From Chryseobacterium vrystaatense (lineage in GTDB: Bacteria > Bacteroidota > Bacteroidia > Flavobacteriales > Weeksellaceae): DNA of 64,000 bases. Positions 44,458 through 53,197 of the stretch are shown piece after piece. Location of the stretch: NCBI RefSeq assembly GCF_000737765.1, contig NZ_JPRI01000001.1, positions 806,001-870,000 of the forward strand. Direction: 5' to 3'. Below the pieces are notes generated by a model, which was not told where the DNA came from, did no database searches, and saw nothing but the letters and a program-made list of their open reading frames with translations. How positions within the stretch are numbered: position 1 is the first letter of the stretch; each line of letters begins with the position of its first letter. The position numbers and the translations under genes were made by a program.

Positions 44458-44868
44458 TTAGCAATACTCGTCAAAAGCTGCCTGAAGATTTGCTGCAATA
44501 GCCCCTGCAGGGTTTCCTTCAATGTGGTGTCTTTCAAGCATATGAACCAGTTCACCATCCTTAAAAAGCGCTACACATGGAGAGCTTGGAGGGAATGGAG
44601 CAAGATGTTTTCTTGCTTCTGCTACAGCTTCTGTATCAAATCCTGCAAAAACAGTTGTTAAATGATCAGGTTTTTTATCTCCTGTCAATGAATATACAAC
44701 GCCTGGTCTTGCTGCACCTGCTGCACAACCACAAACTGAATTGATGACCAATAGAGTTGTTCCCGGCTGCTTTAAAGCTTCTTCTACCTGTGCTGGAGAT
44801 GTTAGATCTTCGAAACCTTTATCTGTAAGTTCTGCCTTCATAGGCATTACTAAATCTGTTGGATACAT
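44458..44868 (-). CDS. bacilliredoxin (BrxA/BrxB family)
   Basis: A 136-residue thioredoxin-fold protein of the YphP/YqiW family. The active site is CGC (Cys46 and Cys48) in NSVCGCAAGAARPG, the mark of bacilliredoxins, which remove bacillithiol from S-bacillithiolated proteins. Some Bacteroidota make bacillithiol, so that role is plausible here. It is a single-gene unit with its own promoter (ATTG-N20-TAACTTTG) and terminator. Confidence 0.88.
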   Translation of the reverse strand: MYPTDLVMPMKAELTDKGFEDLTSPAQVEEALKQPGTTLLVINSVCGCAAGAARPGVVYSLTGDKKPDHLTTVFAGFDTEAVAEARKHLAPFPPSSPCVALFKDGELVHMLERHHIEGNPAGAIAANLQAAFDEYC

Positions 44869-44889
44869 ATATTTTGTTTTTTATCGGTA

Positions 44890-44921
44890 CAAAGTTAATC
44901 ATTTCTTCGCTTTCGTTCAAT
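44890..44921 (-). promoter_or_regulatory. promoter of the bacilliredoxin gene
   Basis: On the minus strand ATTG (44921-44918), a 20-base spacer, then TAACTTTG (44897-44890), 21 bases upstream of the ATG. Confidence 0.6.
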
Positions 44922-45029
44922 ATATAAAAACTATCAATCGTTTAGTCAGATAAAATTAATGTAATATTAATATATCAATAATATTCAAAAAAATGTGAAA
45001 TAAAATTATGAATAATGAGAAATATTTAT

Positions 45030-45225
45030 TAAATTTGAAATGATTCTGAAAAACAAACGACCATGAAAAAAACATTTACCGCTTTCCCTCGAGCATTCAA
45101 ATTATTTAACACGGCATGAGTACAGTTAAGTAAACAAACCTTTCAGCTTTGGGCAGTGCCCAACTGAATTAATAATTATGAATATCCAAAAAATGAAGCC
45201 CGGAACATTTATTGTTCCGGGCTTC
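45030..45225 (+). ncRNA. possible small transcript with an 18-residue frame and a strong 3' hairpin
   Basis: The gap holds a -7 element TAAATTTG (45030-45037), then a frame at 45063-45119 for an 18-residue basic peptide (MKKTFTAFPRAFKLFNTA). A palindrome TTGGGCA-G-TGCCCAA follows (45149-45163), then a perfect 12-bp hairpin (GAAGCCCGGAAC, 45195-45206; GTTCCGGGCTTC, 45214-45225). The hairpin has only a short T/A tail (TTAATC), weak for a terminator. Together they could be a stand-alone small RNA or peptide gene of about 180 nt. Confidence 0.35.
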
Positions 45226-45340
45226 TTAATCAAATCGATATGCAAAGGTTGGATATCCTGGTTGTGGTTCGGGTTATCATTATAGGATATTCGGTTTACG
45301 ACATAAAGTAAAATCCGAAATCCCGAAACCCGGAACGCTG

Positions 45341-45787
45341 TTAAGAAAGCAACTTCTTAGCCATTTCGGAAATACTTTTTCCGTCTGACTTTCCAGCCAG
45401 TGCTTTTGAAGCAGCTCCCATCACCTTCCCTAAATCTTTCGCAGATTCAGCTCCGGTTTGTGAAATAATATTCTTGATTTCTGCTTCCAGTTCTTCCGGA
45501 CTCAGTTGTTTTGGAAGGTATTGCTCAATGACTTTCATCTGGGCATCTTCTACTTCAGCAAGGTCATTTCTTCCCTGTGCTGTAAATTGTTCGAAAGAAT
45601 CTTTACGCTGCTTGATCATTCTCTGAAGAATGGCAATTTCCTGCTCTGCAGAAACTTCAGCGCCTTTTGCTTCTGTTTGGATGAGTAAAATCTGAGCTTT
45701 TACGGCTCTCAGAGAGTCCAATGCAACTCTGTCTTTTGCTCTCATCGCTGTTTTAATAGCTTCGGTTATGGTATTTTCTAAACTCAT
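45341..45787 (-). CDS. GatB/YqeY domain-containing protein
   Basis: A 148-residue soluble protein equal to the C-terminal YqeY domain of the amidotransferase subunit GatB, encoded alone. Typical pieces are AMRAKDRVALDSLRAVKAQIL and LGKVMGAASKALAGKSDGK. It is thought to bind tRNA, but the role of free YqeY is not settled. It is the last gene of the minus-strand run after ftsZ, from which it is separated by a hairpin-bearing 97-bp gap. Confidence 0.88.
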   Translation of the reverse strand: MSLENTITEAIKTAMRAKDRVALDSLRAVKAQILLIQTEAKGAEVSAEQEIAILQRMIKQRKDSFEQFTAQGRNDLAEVEDAQMKVIEQYLPKQLSPEELEAEIKNIISQTGAESAKDLGKVMGAASKALAGKSDGKSISEMAKKLLS

Positions 45788-45810
45788 TTTTTTCTTTCTT
45801 TAAGCTTTAG

Positions 45811-45874
45811 GCAATAAGCAGTATGCTTTCAATTGGGCCCGTAGTCGGTGAGCCTGTAGCTTACTGCTTATTGC
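45811..45874. repeat. inverted repeat between ftsZ and yqeY
   Basis: GCAATAAGCAGTA (45811-45823) and TACTGCTTATTGC (45862-45874) are perfect inverted copies; allowing one mismatch the arms reach 17 bp. It fits a stem-loop with a 30-nt loop. The tail lacks a clear T tract. Confidence 0.6.
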
Positions 45875-45884
45875 TTATCGCAAT

Positions 45885-47798
45885 TTAGTCAACGTCTTTA
45901 TTTAAAAATCTGTTTTCTCTCACCTGCATGTTTCCGTTGTTATCAGACAGATACGTGTTGATATTCTGGTCTGATGCATTGGTTCCGTCAATAGAGATGT
46001 TCTTTCTTTTGAAAGCCGGTACAGATTCGAATTCGCTTGTGCTGTCAAAGCTTTGATAGCGTGAATTGAATTCTTTTAATTTATTTCTTCTCTCTACTAT
46101 TCTCTCCTGATCAACCGCTTTATTTACAAACGTGAATTCAGATTCTGCATGTTTTGGAGTTTCAATTTCTATTTTTTCTTCATAAGCTGGTTTTATTTCA
46201 GCTTTAGGTTCTTCATATCTTGTCTGGAAAATAGCTTCAGCAGCCTGAACCGGAATTTCAGTGACGGCACTTACAGGAGCTGTAAACTCTGCCTTTGGCT
46301 GTCCGAAATCTGTTTTAGGCTCATTGGATGAAGGCTGATTGTTTACAAAGAAACTGAATTCAACAGGTTTTTCATCTGAGAAAGCACTGCTTGCAGGACT
46401 GGATGGAGTTTCATCTTTTCTGGAATCAAAATCAAATTTGAAAGATTCTGTTTCCAGATCATTTGGATCTTCTCCTTCTTCATCATAAGAGAACAGACTG
46501 TAAGACTCTTCCTCTTGCTCTTCTTCATTTCTCCAGTCACGGGCACCATGAGTATCTTCCTCTTTATCAAAGAATTTTACGTCCTTTCTGATCTCTTCCT
46601 CAATGATCATTTTCTTTTCAGAAGAAGTCATTCCGAATTGCGGGGAATCGCTGTCTTCGTCATCCAGTCTAAATGTGTGTTTTCCTCCGAAATCACGAGT
46701 TGTTTCAGAAGTTGTTTCTCTTTCCTCTCTGGTTTTAAAGGGAGAGGATTTGGGAGCTTCAAAGCTGTCATTAAGACTGATTCTAATCTTCTCAGTAGGT
46801 CCTGCAAATCTTTTGCTGTCATTTGAAAAACCTGTAGCGATAACAAGAACGCTTACAGAATCTCCTAATTCTTCATCTGCACCTACCCCAAAAATAATGT
46901 CAGCGGTATTTCCTGCTTCTTTCTGGATGTGATCCATAATTACCCCGATCTCATCCATGGTAACCTCTTCTGCACCACTTCTGATCAATAGAAGAACGTT
47001 TTTAGCACCGGTAATCTTGTTGTCGTTCAACAACGGAGAGTCCAGCGCTTTTTTAACGGCCTCTTCGGCTTTGTTTTCTCCTGAAGCAATTCCTGTAGAC
47101 ATTAGAGCTGTACCAGAGTTCTGAAGTACAGATTTAGCATCTCTAAAGTCAATGTTTACATCGAAGTAACCGGTAATAACCTCTGCCATTCCTTTCGCGG
47201 CATTGGTTAAAACTTCATCGGCTTTTGAGAATCCCTGCTTAAAGCCAAGGTTTCCGAACTGCTGTCTTAATTTATCATTATTGATCACAATAAGTGAGTC
47301 AACGTTATTTCTTAACTTTTCAAGACCAATCTCGGCTTGTTCAAGTCTTCTTTTACCTTCAAAGCTAAAAGGAACGGTAACGATACCTACCGTCAAAATT
47401 CCCATATCTTTAGCTACTTTAGCAATGACCGGAGCGGCTCCGGTACCTGTACCACCGCCCATTCCGGCAGTGATGAACACCATTTTGGTATTCTGGCCCA
47501 TGCATGCTTTAATTTCTTCGATGCTTTCAATAGCCGATTTTTCTCCAACTTCAGGATCTGCACCTGCACCCAACCCTTCTGTAATGGTGGTACCCAGCTG
47601 TACTTTATTGGCAACGGGATTATTATCTAAAGTTTGGGCATCTGTATTACAGACCACGAAATCTACTCCGTAAATTCCTTTCTCGTACATGTGCTTCAAC
47701 GCGTTGTTTCCACCGCCTCCTACACCGATTACTTTTATAATGGATGAATTTCCTTTTGGCAAATCAAATGAAAATCCTTGTGTATCTATATTTTCCAT
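45885..47798 (-). CDS. ftsZ: cell division protein FtsZ
   Basis: The bacterial tubulin that forms the division ring. GTP-binding signature GGGTGTGAAPV (about residues 112-122), N-terminal IKVIGVGGGGNNAL and the T7-loop region NVDIDFRDA-like NVNIDFRDAKSVL... at about 215-225 are present. At 637 residues it is far longer than the usual 380-400. The extra is an acidic, disordered tail (about 330-600) followed by the membrane-anchor-binding peptide VPAFKRKNISI and a further tail ending FLNKDVD. Long tails are known in Bacteroidota. It follows ftsA by about 120 bases. Confidence 0.95.
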   Translation of the reverse strand: MENIDTQGFSFDLPKGNSSIIKVIGVGGGGNNALKHMYEKGIYGVDFVVCNTDAQTLDNNPVANKVQLGTTITEGLGAGADPEVGEKSAIESIEEIKACMGQNTKMVFITAGMGGGTGTGAAPVIAKVAKDMGILTVGIVTVPFSFEGKRRLEQAEIGLEKLRNNVDSLIVINNDKLRQQFGNLGFKQGFSKADEVLTNAAKGMAEVITGYFDVNIDFRDAKSVLQNSGTALMSTGIASGENKAEEAVKKALDSPLLNDNKITGAKNVLLLIRSGAEEVTMDEIGVIMDHIQKEAGNTADIIFGVGADEELGDSVSVLVIATGFSNDSKRFAGPTEKIRISLNDSFEAPKSSPFKTREERETTSETTRDFGGKHTFRLDDEDSDSPQFGMTSSEKKMIIEEEIRKDVKFFDKEEDTHGARDWRNEEEQEEESYSLFSYDEEGEDPNDLETESFKFDFDSRKDETPSSPASSAFSDEKPVEFSFFVNNQPSSNEPKTDFGQPKAEFTAPVSAVTEIPVQAAEAIFQTRYEEPKAEIKPAYEEKIEIETPKHAESEFTFVNKAVDQERIVERRNKLKEFNSRYQSFDSTSEFESVPAFKRKNISIDGTNASDQNINTYLSDNNGNMQVRENRFLNKDVD

Positions 47799-47822
47799 AA
47801 CTATGCTTTTTATAATTGACGA

Positions 47823-47896
47823 TTGATGAGTGATAATTGATGAGTGATAAATGGCGCCAGACTATAAGCTGTTTGCTTTTTATTTATCAATTATCA
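47823..47896. repeat. tandem and inverted repeats between ftsA and ftsZ
   Basis: TTGATGAGTGATAA occurs twice in tandem (47823-47836, 47837-47850), and ATCAATTATCA (47886-47896) is the inverted copy of part of it. It can form a hairpin in the operon mRNA. Confidence 0.55.
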
Positions 47897-47918
47897 ATAA
47901 TCTTTAATCATTTATATT

Positions 47919-49304
47919 TTACTCTACTTCTTCAAAGAATTTTTTAACTTTTTCCATAAGCGACTGCCCAAAAGTGAGTTTCGCTCTTCTGTTTTCCTGT
48001 TGCTGGGTAACAACGGCCTGCTGCTCCTGAACTGTTGCTGTCGGTTGAATTTGCTGAACTGTTTCTGTCTGTACTTCAGCAGTTTCTGTTTTAGCAATTT
48101 CTTCTTCCACGGTTTCTTCTGTTTCAGCGACCTGTTTTTTGTCCCGAATCTTCAAGCTCTCCATCAGCAAGCCGATTGAAGTAGCAAATTCCGGGCCTTT
48201 CAGATACTGATTTTTATCGTTTGCAATATATTCGTTTGCAAAACCGATTCTGCTGTCAAAACCTGTTGTATAATTGGCCAGCTGGCGAAGGTGCTTTAAG
48301 TTTGAACCACCTCCTGTAAGGACAATCCCTGCAATCAGCTTTTTCTTTTGCTCAAATGCTCCGTAAGCTTTTAATTCTGTATTCACCATCTCAAGGATTT
48401 CTTCTACCCGGGCATTGATAATCTGTGCCAGCGTTTTAAGAGAAATCTCTTTGTCCGGTCTTCCATGAAGTCCGGGAATGGTAACAAATGTGCTGTCTTT
48501 TTCTAATTCAGGAACTGCAGAACCGAATTTTACTTTCAGTTGTTCTGCATGTTTCTCAATGATCGAACAGCCTTCTTTGATATCTTCCGTAATGATACCT
48601 CCTCCGTAAGGAATTACACAGGTATGACGGATGATATTATCTTTGAAGATGGCAATATCCGTAGTACCGCCTCCTATATCTACAATAGCAACACCTGCTT
48701 CTTTTTCTTCTTTAGTTAATACAGCTTCTGAAGATGCCAATGGTTCCAGGGTAAGGGCTTCCATTTCAAGGCCGGCTTCTCTTACACATCTTGCGATGTT
48801 TCTGATGCTGCCCATCTGTCCCACTACTACGTGGAAATTGGCTTCCAAGCGTTTTCCGTGCATTCCTACCGGCTCCTGAATTTCGCCTTCGGAATCCACT
48901 TTATATTCCTGGGGAAGAACATGGATAATTTCCTCTCCGGGAAGCATCACCAGCTTTTTTACCTGATCTTTCAGTGCTTCGATGTCGTCGTCTGTAATAA
49001 ATTTGTCCGGATGCTCACGCATAATATAGTCGGAATGCTGCAGAGAACGGATGTGTTTTCCTGCAATACCTACCGTAACTTTACGGATAGGAACCCCTGC
49101 GCTGGATTGTGCTTCAGAAATGGCAGCCTTGATTGAATTAATGGTTTGTGAGATATTATTCACAATACCTTTATGAACTCCAAGACTTTTGGCCTTCCCA
49201 ACGCCGAGAATTTCTATCTTCCCGTGTGCATTCCTCCTTCCGACTATCGCGACAATCTTCGTTGTCCCGATGTCCAGACCTACTGAATACTCTTGATTTT
49301 CCAT
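47919..49304 (-). CDS. ftsA: cell division protein FtsA
   Basis: An actin-fold ATPase that ties FtsZ to the inner membrane. ATP-binding motifs are SVGLDIGTTKIVAIVG at the N-terminus, VAIVDIGGGTTDIAIF (phosphate 2) and GIVLTGGGSNLKHL (adenosine). The 461-residue protein carries a Glu/Thr/Gln-rich linker (about 385-440) before the C-terminal amphipathic helix (LTFGQSLMEKVKKFFEEV), the membrane anchor. It is part of the dcw operon between ftsQ and ftsZ. Confidence 0.95.
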   Translation of the reverse strand: MENQEYSVGLDIGTTKIVAIVGRRNAHGKIEILGVGKAKSLGVHKGIVNNISQTINSIKAAISEAQSSAGVPIRKVTVGIAGKHIRSLQHSDYIMREHPDKFITDDDIEALKDQVKKLVMLPGEEIIHVLPQEYKVDSEGEIQEPVGMHGKRLEANFHVVVGQMGSIRNIARCVREAGLEMEALTLEPLASSEAVLTKEEKEAGVAIVDIGGGTTDIAIFKDNIIRHTCVIPYGGGIITEDIKEGCSIIEKHAEQLKVKFGSAVPELEKDSTFVTIPGLHGRPDKEISLKTLAQIINARVEEILEMVNTELKAYGAFEQKKKLIAGIVLTGGGSNLKHLRQLANYTTGFDSRIGFANEYIANDKNQYLKGPEFATSIGLLMESLKIRDKKQVAETEETVEEEIAKTETAEVQTETVQQIQPTATVQEQQAVVTQQQENRRAKLTFGQSLMEKVKKFFEEVE

Positions 49305-49413
49305 TTTATGTCGATTTGATTTTTTTCTACTTTTTCATGTCAGGGACAGTGTCCCGTTTTTTTAATCTGGATTTTATCCAATCCTATACTCATTGTCCCT
49401 TTTGGACCCACCC

Positions 49414-50373
49414 TTATTCTATTTTTACTTTTGCCTTAGGCTTTGTAGCTGCGGGCTTTTTCTCTGTTTTTTTAGTTTCCTTCGGTTTGACTATCGTTTT
49501 TATTTTTTCCTTCGGCTTTGCAGAAGGGGCTTTTGTTTTTTTTGACTCTGCCGTTTTAGGCATAGCTTCCGGTTTTTTAGCAGCGGCCATTAGCGGCGCT
49601 TTTGCCAGTTCTTTATTACCTGCTTTCAGAATACTGTCGTTTTCTTTGAAATAAGGATTTAAAGTGGTTACAATCTGGTTCTGATATTTTACAGAAACCA
49701 TACTGTACTTTTGGGGATCCTGAAATACAAGATATTTTTCCACAAACGTTTTTAAGCCTTTTACTTTAAACTCTATATTGTCAAGATCACCTATTTCAAC
49801 CTTATAATTTCCGTCACTCGTCAGAAGATTATAATCACCTTTGCTTTTTGAAATTCCAATGAAGAATTTTTTACTGAAATCATCTTTATCAATCTTCTCA
49901 ACCAACTCTGCCAGTTTCTCATATTCATCAGGTTTTACATCTCCAGTTACCAACATGCACGGATGTGAATAGGTCCTGGAAATAGGAAATTCCGTTCCTT
50001 TTTCATCAACATAAAAATCTCTTCCCTCTTTGTTCAACCTGAAAACAGGAACTCTTTGTTTGATATCCAGATAGAGCTTGCCATTCAGATTCAAATACAC
50101 ATTGGCACTGTCTACGGCCGGAAGTGAGTTAATTTTCTTTTCTAGCGTAGGAATATTGAGATCCCCTACTTTTCCGGAAGGATTTTCTTTTTTTACAATT
50201 TCCCGGATATCTTTTTCATCAATAAAGTATACAGGAGTTTTTTCATTCATTTTTACAGAAATCTTATCGTCCGTAATCTTCTGGCCACTGAATCTCTTTA
50301 ATGAGAAACTCAGCAGTAATCCCAGGATGATCACTGTGACAACAATTTTTAATATTCTGTATTTATTTTTCAT
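49414..50373 (-). CDS. ftsQ: cell division protein FtsQ/DivIB
   Basis: A 319-residue bitopic inner-membrane protein. It has one N-terminal helix (about residues 6-25), then a POTRA-like domain (VYFIDEKDIREIVKKEN) and the FtsQ beta domain in the periplasm, which binds FtsL and FtsB. The C-terminal 60 or so residues are a Lys/Ala/Pro-rich tail (KKPEAMPKTAESKKTKAP and so on), unlike E. coli FtsQ. That tail is strongly basic and may bind peptidoglycan or anionic lipid; this is an inference. The family is weakly conserved, and position supports the call. Confidence 0.85.
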   Translation of the reverse strand: MKNKYRILKIVVTVIILGLLLSFSLKRFSGQKITDDKISVKMNEKTPVYFIDEKDIREIVKKENPSGKVGDLNIPTLEKKINSLPAVDSANVYLNLNGKLYLDIKQRVPVFRLNKEGRDFYVDEKGTEFPISRTYSHPCMLVTGDVKPDEYEKLAELVEKIDKDDFSKKFFIGISKSKGDYNLLTSDGNYKVEIGDLDNIEFKVKGLKTFVEKYLVFQDPQKYSMVSVKYQNQIVTTLNPYFKENDSILKAGNKELAKAPLMAAAKKPEAMPKTAESKKTKAPSAKPKEKIKTIVKPKETKKTEKKPAATKPKAKVKIE

Positions 50374-50433
50374 ACTTTATTGTTCTATAAACGCATCGTT
50401 GTAAAGCTTTCTTTTTTAACTCGCAGAGGTGTT

Positions 50434-50579
50434 TCACTCAGCAGAGGCTTTGACTGTTATAGCTTGTTTATGACTCTTTTTTATTCCTTTTTTAAATAAA
50501 ACTGAATGAAAGTTTAAAATCATTCCCAGTTTTATATTTGTTATTCTCAACTAATACCTGAAATTTCATTTTCTACCAT
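50434..50579 (-). pseudogene. remnant of a GxxExxY family gene
   Basis: Between murC and ftsQ the minus strand begins ATG for MVENEISGIS, a typical GxxExxY N-terminus, and stops. Further on, in another frame, it reads TNIKLGMILNFHSVLF (50541 onward), then KKGIKKSHK, the typical C-terminus of the same family. The middle (about 80 codons, including GxxExxY itself) is missing. This is a gene deleted internally and now decayed. The flanks carry the TTTGCG/CGCAAAG-rich sequence often seen beside such genes. Confidence 0.65.
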
Positions 50580-50660
50580 ACATTGTTTTTTTGCTGAGTT
50601 AAACGCCTTTGCGAATGAGTATTTTGGAACTTTAACTCTTTCGCGAACTTTGCGTTAAAC

Positions 50661-52019
50661 TCATAGTTTTGAAATCCATTCCGTAATAGGGTCGTACAGG
50701 GTATCTATATTTCCTGCGCCTACCGTAAGGAGAATGTCAAAATCTTTTTCTTTTATTTTTTCAAATGCACCGGATAGATCCGATTTTTGTTTTTTATCTA
50801 AATTTACCTTTTCCAATAACCAGTCTGAGGTGATTCCTTCAAAATTTTCCTGAAGTTCTCTTGCAGGATAAATGTCCAGAAGGATAAGTTCATCCGATGT
50901 ACTCAGGCTTTCTGCAAATCCATCAGCGAAGTCTCTAGTTCTGCTGAAAAGATGGGGCTGGAAAACCACCAATAGCTTTTTCTCAGGGTAAAATGTTCTG
51001 ATTGAGCTTACTACCGCATTGATCTCTGTAGGATGGTGGGCATAATCATCAATATAAATTTTACCGTTTGGATAAATATGTTTGGTATATCTCCTTTTAA
51101 TTCCTTTAAAATTGGCAATAGCCCTTTTCAGTGTTTCAAAATCTACGCCTAAATTGTGCAGGATTGCCAATGCGGCCGTTGCATTTTCAACATTGTGGAT
51201 GCCCGGAATTTCCCAAACAAAATCTTTTACAGTTTCGGAAGGGGTATGAAAGTCAAAATAAATCTTATCATGATCCATACGTAGATTATCGGAATAGTAA
51301 TCTGCTTTTTCATTGACGGCATAGGTTTTATGGTCTCTGCCGATATCCAGTCCTTTTCTTACAAATAACTGTCTGTCATCTGGAACAAGTGCTGCAAACT
51401 GTTTGAAGCCTTCTTCAATATGACCTTTATCACCATAAATATCCAAATGGTCTGCATCCGTAGAGGTGACTACCGCCCAGTCCGGAGAGAGGGTAAGGAA
51501 ACTTCTGTCATATTCATCCGCTTCCACCACAGAATATTGTGTACCGTTATATAAGAAATTTGATTTGAAATTTTCTGAAATACCGCCAAGGAAACATGAA
51601 AACGGAAGATCAGCTTCTTTGCACAGGTGTGATACCAATGTTGAAGTGGTTGTTTTTCCATGTGTTCCTGCCACAGCAATACAGTTTGTGTTTTCAGTGA
51701 TCAGACCCAAAACTTTTGCACGCTTCAAAACTTCAAACTGATTCTGGTTAAAATAATCTAATATTCCCAGTGTTTTAATGGCTGGAGTGTAGATCACCAG
51801 GGTATCTTCTTTTTGAAGAACAGATATTTTTTCGTCAATGGTATCTTCAAAAACAATATCAATTCCTTCCTTCATAAGCTGTGTCGTAAGCTTTGTGTTG
51901 GTCTTGTCATAGCCCAGCACTTTTTTGCCCGAAGCATTGAAATAACGCGCCAGGGCGCTCATCCCGATACCTCCGATACCTACGAAGTAATAATTTTGAT
52001 ATGTTTCAAGAACTTTCAT
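50661..52019 (-). CDS. murC: UDP-N-acetylmuramate--L-alanine ligase
   Basis: A 452-residue cytosolic Mur ligase that adds L-Ala to UDP-MurNAc. It has the N-terminal UDP-binding loop GIGGIGMSALARYFNASGKKV, ATP loop AVAGTHGKTTTSTLVSHL, VEADEYDRSFL and IDDYAHHPTEI. Length is normal (E. coli 491). It lies between murG and the gap before ftsQ in the dcw operon. Confidence 0.96.
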   Translation of the reverse strand: MKVLETYQNYYFVGIGGIGMSALARYFNASGKKVLGYDKTNTKLTTQLMKEGIDIVFEDTIDEKISVLQKEDTLVIYTPAIKTLGILDYFNQNQFEVLKRAKVLGLITENTNCIAVAGTHGKTTTSTLVSHLCKEADLPFSCFLGGISENFKSNFLYNGTQYSVVEADEYDRSFLTLSPDWAVVTSTDADHLDIYGDKGHIEEGFKQFAALVPDDRQLFVRKGLDIGRDHKTYAVNEKADYYSDNLRMDHDKIYFDFHTPSETVKDFVWEIPGIHNVENATAALAILHNLGVDFETLKRAIANFKGIKRRYTKHIYPNGKIYIDDYAHHPTEINAVVSSIRTFYPEKKLLVVFQPHLFSRTRDFADGFAESLSTSDELILLDIYPARELQENFEGITSDWLLEKVNLDKKQKSDLSGAFEKIKEKDFDILLTVGAGNIDTLYDPITEWISKL

Positions 52020-52070
52020 AATTTATTAAAAAATTTAAAGATTAAATGATGGAAGAATTAACTCATCAAA

Positions 52071-53174
52071 TTATCTCATTAACACACTAAATATCTCATC
52101 TACAATCTCTTTTGCTGCGTTAGGTTTAGCAAAATATTCGAGGTTGTGAGACATTTCATTTCTTAAACTTTCACTGCTGCAGATTTCTTCCAGTGTATCC
52201 CAGAATTTTTCCTGCATTTCCGTGTCTTTTACCATTCTTGCTGCGTTTTTTTCAACCAGATTCATGGCATTTTTCGTCTGGTGATCTTCTGCCGCAAAGG
52301 GGAAAGGTACCAGAAGAACAGGTTTCTTGGCTACTGCCAGTTCTGAAATGGCAATGGCGCCTGCTCTTGAAACAATGATATCTGCTGCAGAATAAGCCGT
52401 CTCCATGTCTTTGATGAATTCATGGATCTGAATGTTTCTGCTTTCTGAATCTTTTGTTTCTTCTGTTATATCTTTATAATCAAGCTTTCCTGTTTGCCAG
52501 ATGAGCTGATAATCTTTTTTTACAAGTTCGTTTAAATGCGATCTCCATGCATTATTTAATGTTCTGGAGCCTAAAGAACCACCTACAGAAAGAATGGTAA
52601 GCTTATCTTTATGTAATCCCATTTTTTCTTTTGCCAGCTCCGTTGCTGTCATTCCTGTGATGATATTCTCACGAATAGGATTTCCCAGAAATTTTATTTT
52701 TTCAGAAGGGAAGCCTTCTACTTTTGGATAAGCCGTAAAAACTGCTTTTGCCTTCTTGCTCAAAATTTTATTGGTAACACCGGCATGGGCATTCTGTTCC
52801 TGAATAAATATGGGAATTCCCATTTTACTGGCTTCATACAAAGCGGGTCCGCTTGCAAAACCACCTGTTCCTACTGCAAAATCCGGAGCGAAATTTCTAA
52901 TGATCTTTTTAGATTTAGATAGACTTTTCAAAATTTTGAAAGGCAGCCCTAAATTCGATAACATATTTCCTCTGTCGATTCCGGCAATATCAATTCCTTC
53001 AATTTTGTAGCCTGCCTGAGGAACTTTTTCCATTTCCATTTTTCCGTTGGCTCCGATGAACAAAAATTCGGTATCAGGAAATCTTTTTCTGATTTCATCT
53101 GCAATGGCGATAGCAGGGAATATGTGTCCTCCTGTTCCGCCTCCCGATAATATTACTTTTAGTTTTTTGTCCAT
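52071..53174 (-). CDS. murG: UDP-N-acetylglucosamine--MurNAc-pentapeptide-lipid transferase
   Basis: A 367-residue GT-B glycosyltransferase, peripheral on the inner membrane, that makes lipid II from lipid I. N-terminal GGGTGGHIFPAIAIADEI, then GTGGFASGPALYEA and the UDP-GlcNAc site (IVSRAGAIAISELAVAKKPVLLVPFPFAAEDHQ region) are all present. It sits 23 bases downstream of ftsW. Confidence 0.96.
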   Translation of the reverse strand: MDKKLKVILSGGGTGGHIFPAIAIADEIRKRFPDTEFLFIGANGKMEMEKVPQAGYKIEGIDIAGIDRGNMLSNLGLPFKILKSLSKSKKIIRNFAPDFAVGTGGFASGPALYEASKMGIPIFIQEQNAHAGVTNKILSKKAKAVFTAYPKVEGFPSEKIKFLGNPIRENIITGMTATELAKEKMGLHKDKLTILSVGGSLGSRTLNNAWRSHLNELVKKDYQLIWQTGKLDYKDITEETKDSESRNIQIHEFIKDMETAYSAADIIVSRAGAIAISELAVAKKPVLLVPFPFAAEDHQTKNAMNLVEKNAARMVKDTEMQEKFWDTLEEICSSESLRNEMSHNLEYFAKPNAAKEIVDEIFSVLMR

Positions 53175-53197
53175 TTTTATTCTGTTGTTGATATCGT

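Noticed and set aside
46603..46932. 109-codon plus-strand frame within ftsZ
   Set aside because: Shadow of the ftsZ coding frame with no promoter or family likeness.
47203..47673. 156-codon plus-strand frame opposite the FtsZ GTPase domain
   Set aside because: Shadow frame opposite a highly conserved gene.
49343..49355. GGGAC-AGT-GTCCC hairpin followed by T on the plus strand
   Set aside because: The T tract is on the plus strand while the genes run on the minus strand; the stem is only 5 bp. Not counted as a terminator.
49148..49654. 168-codon plus-strand frame opposite ftsA/ftsQ
   Set aside because: It is the complement of the Lys/Ala-rich ftsQ tail; the Phe-rich product resembles a membrane protein only by this accident.
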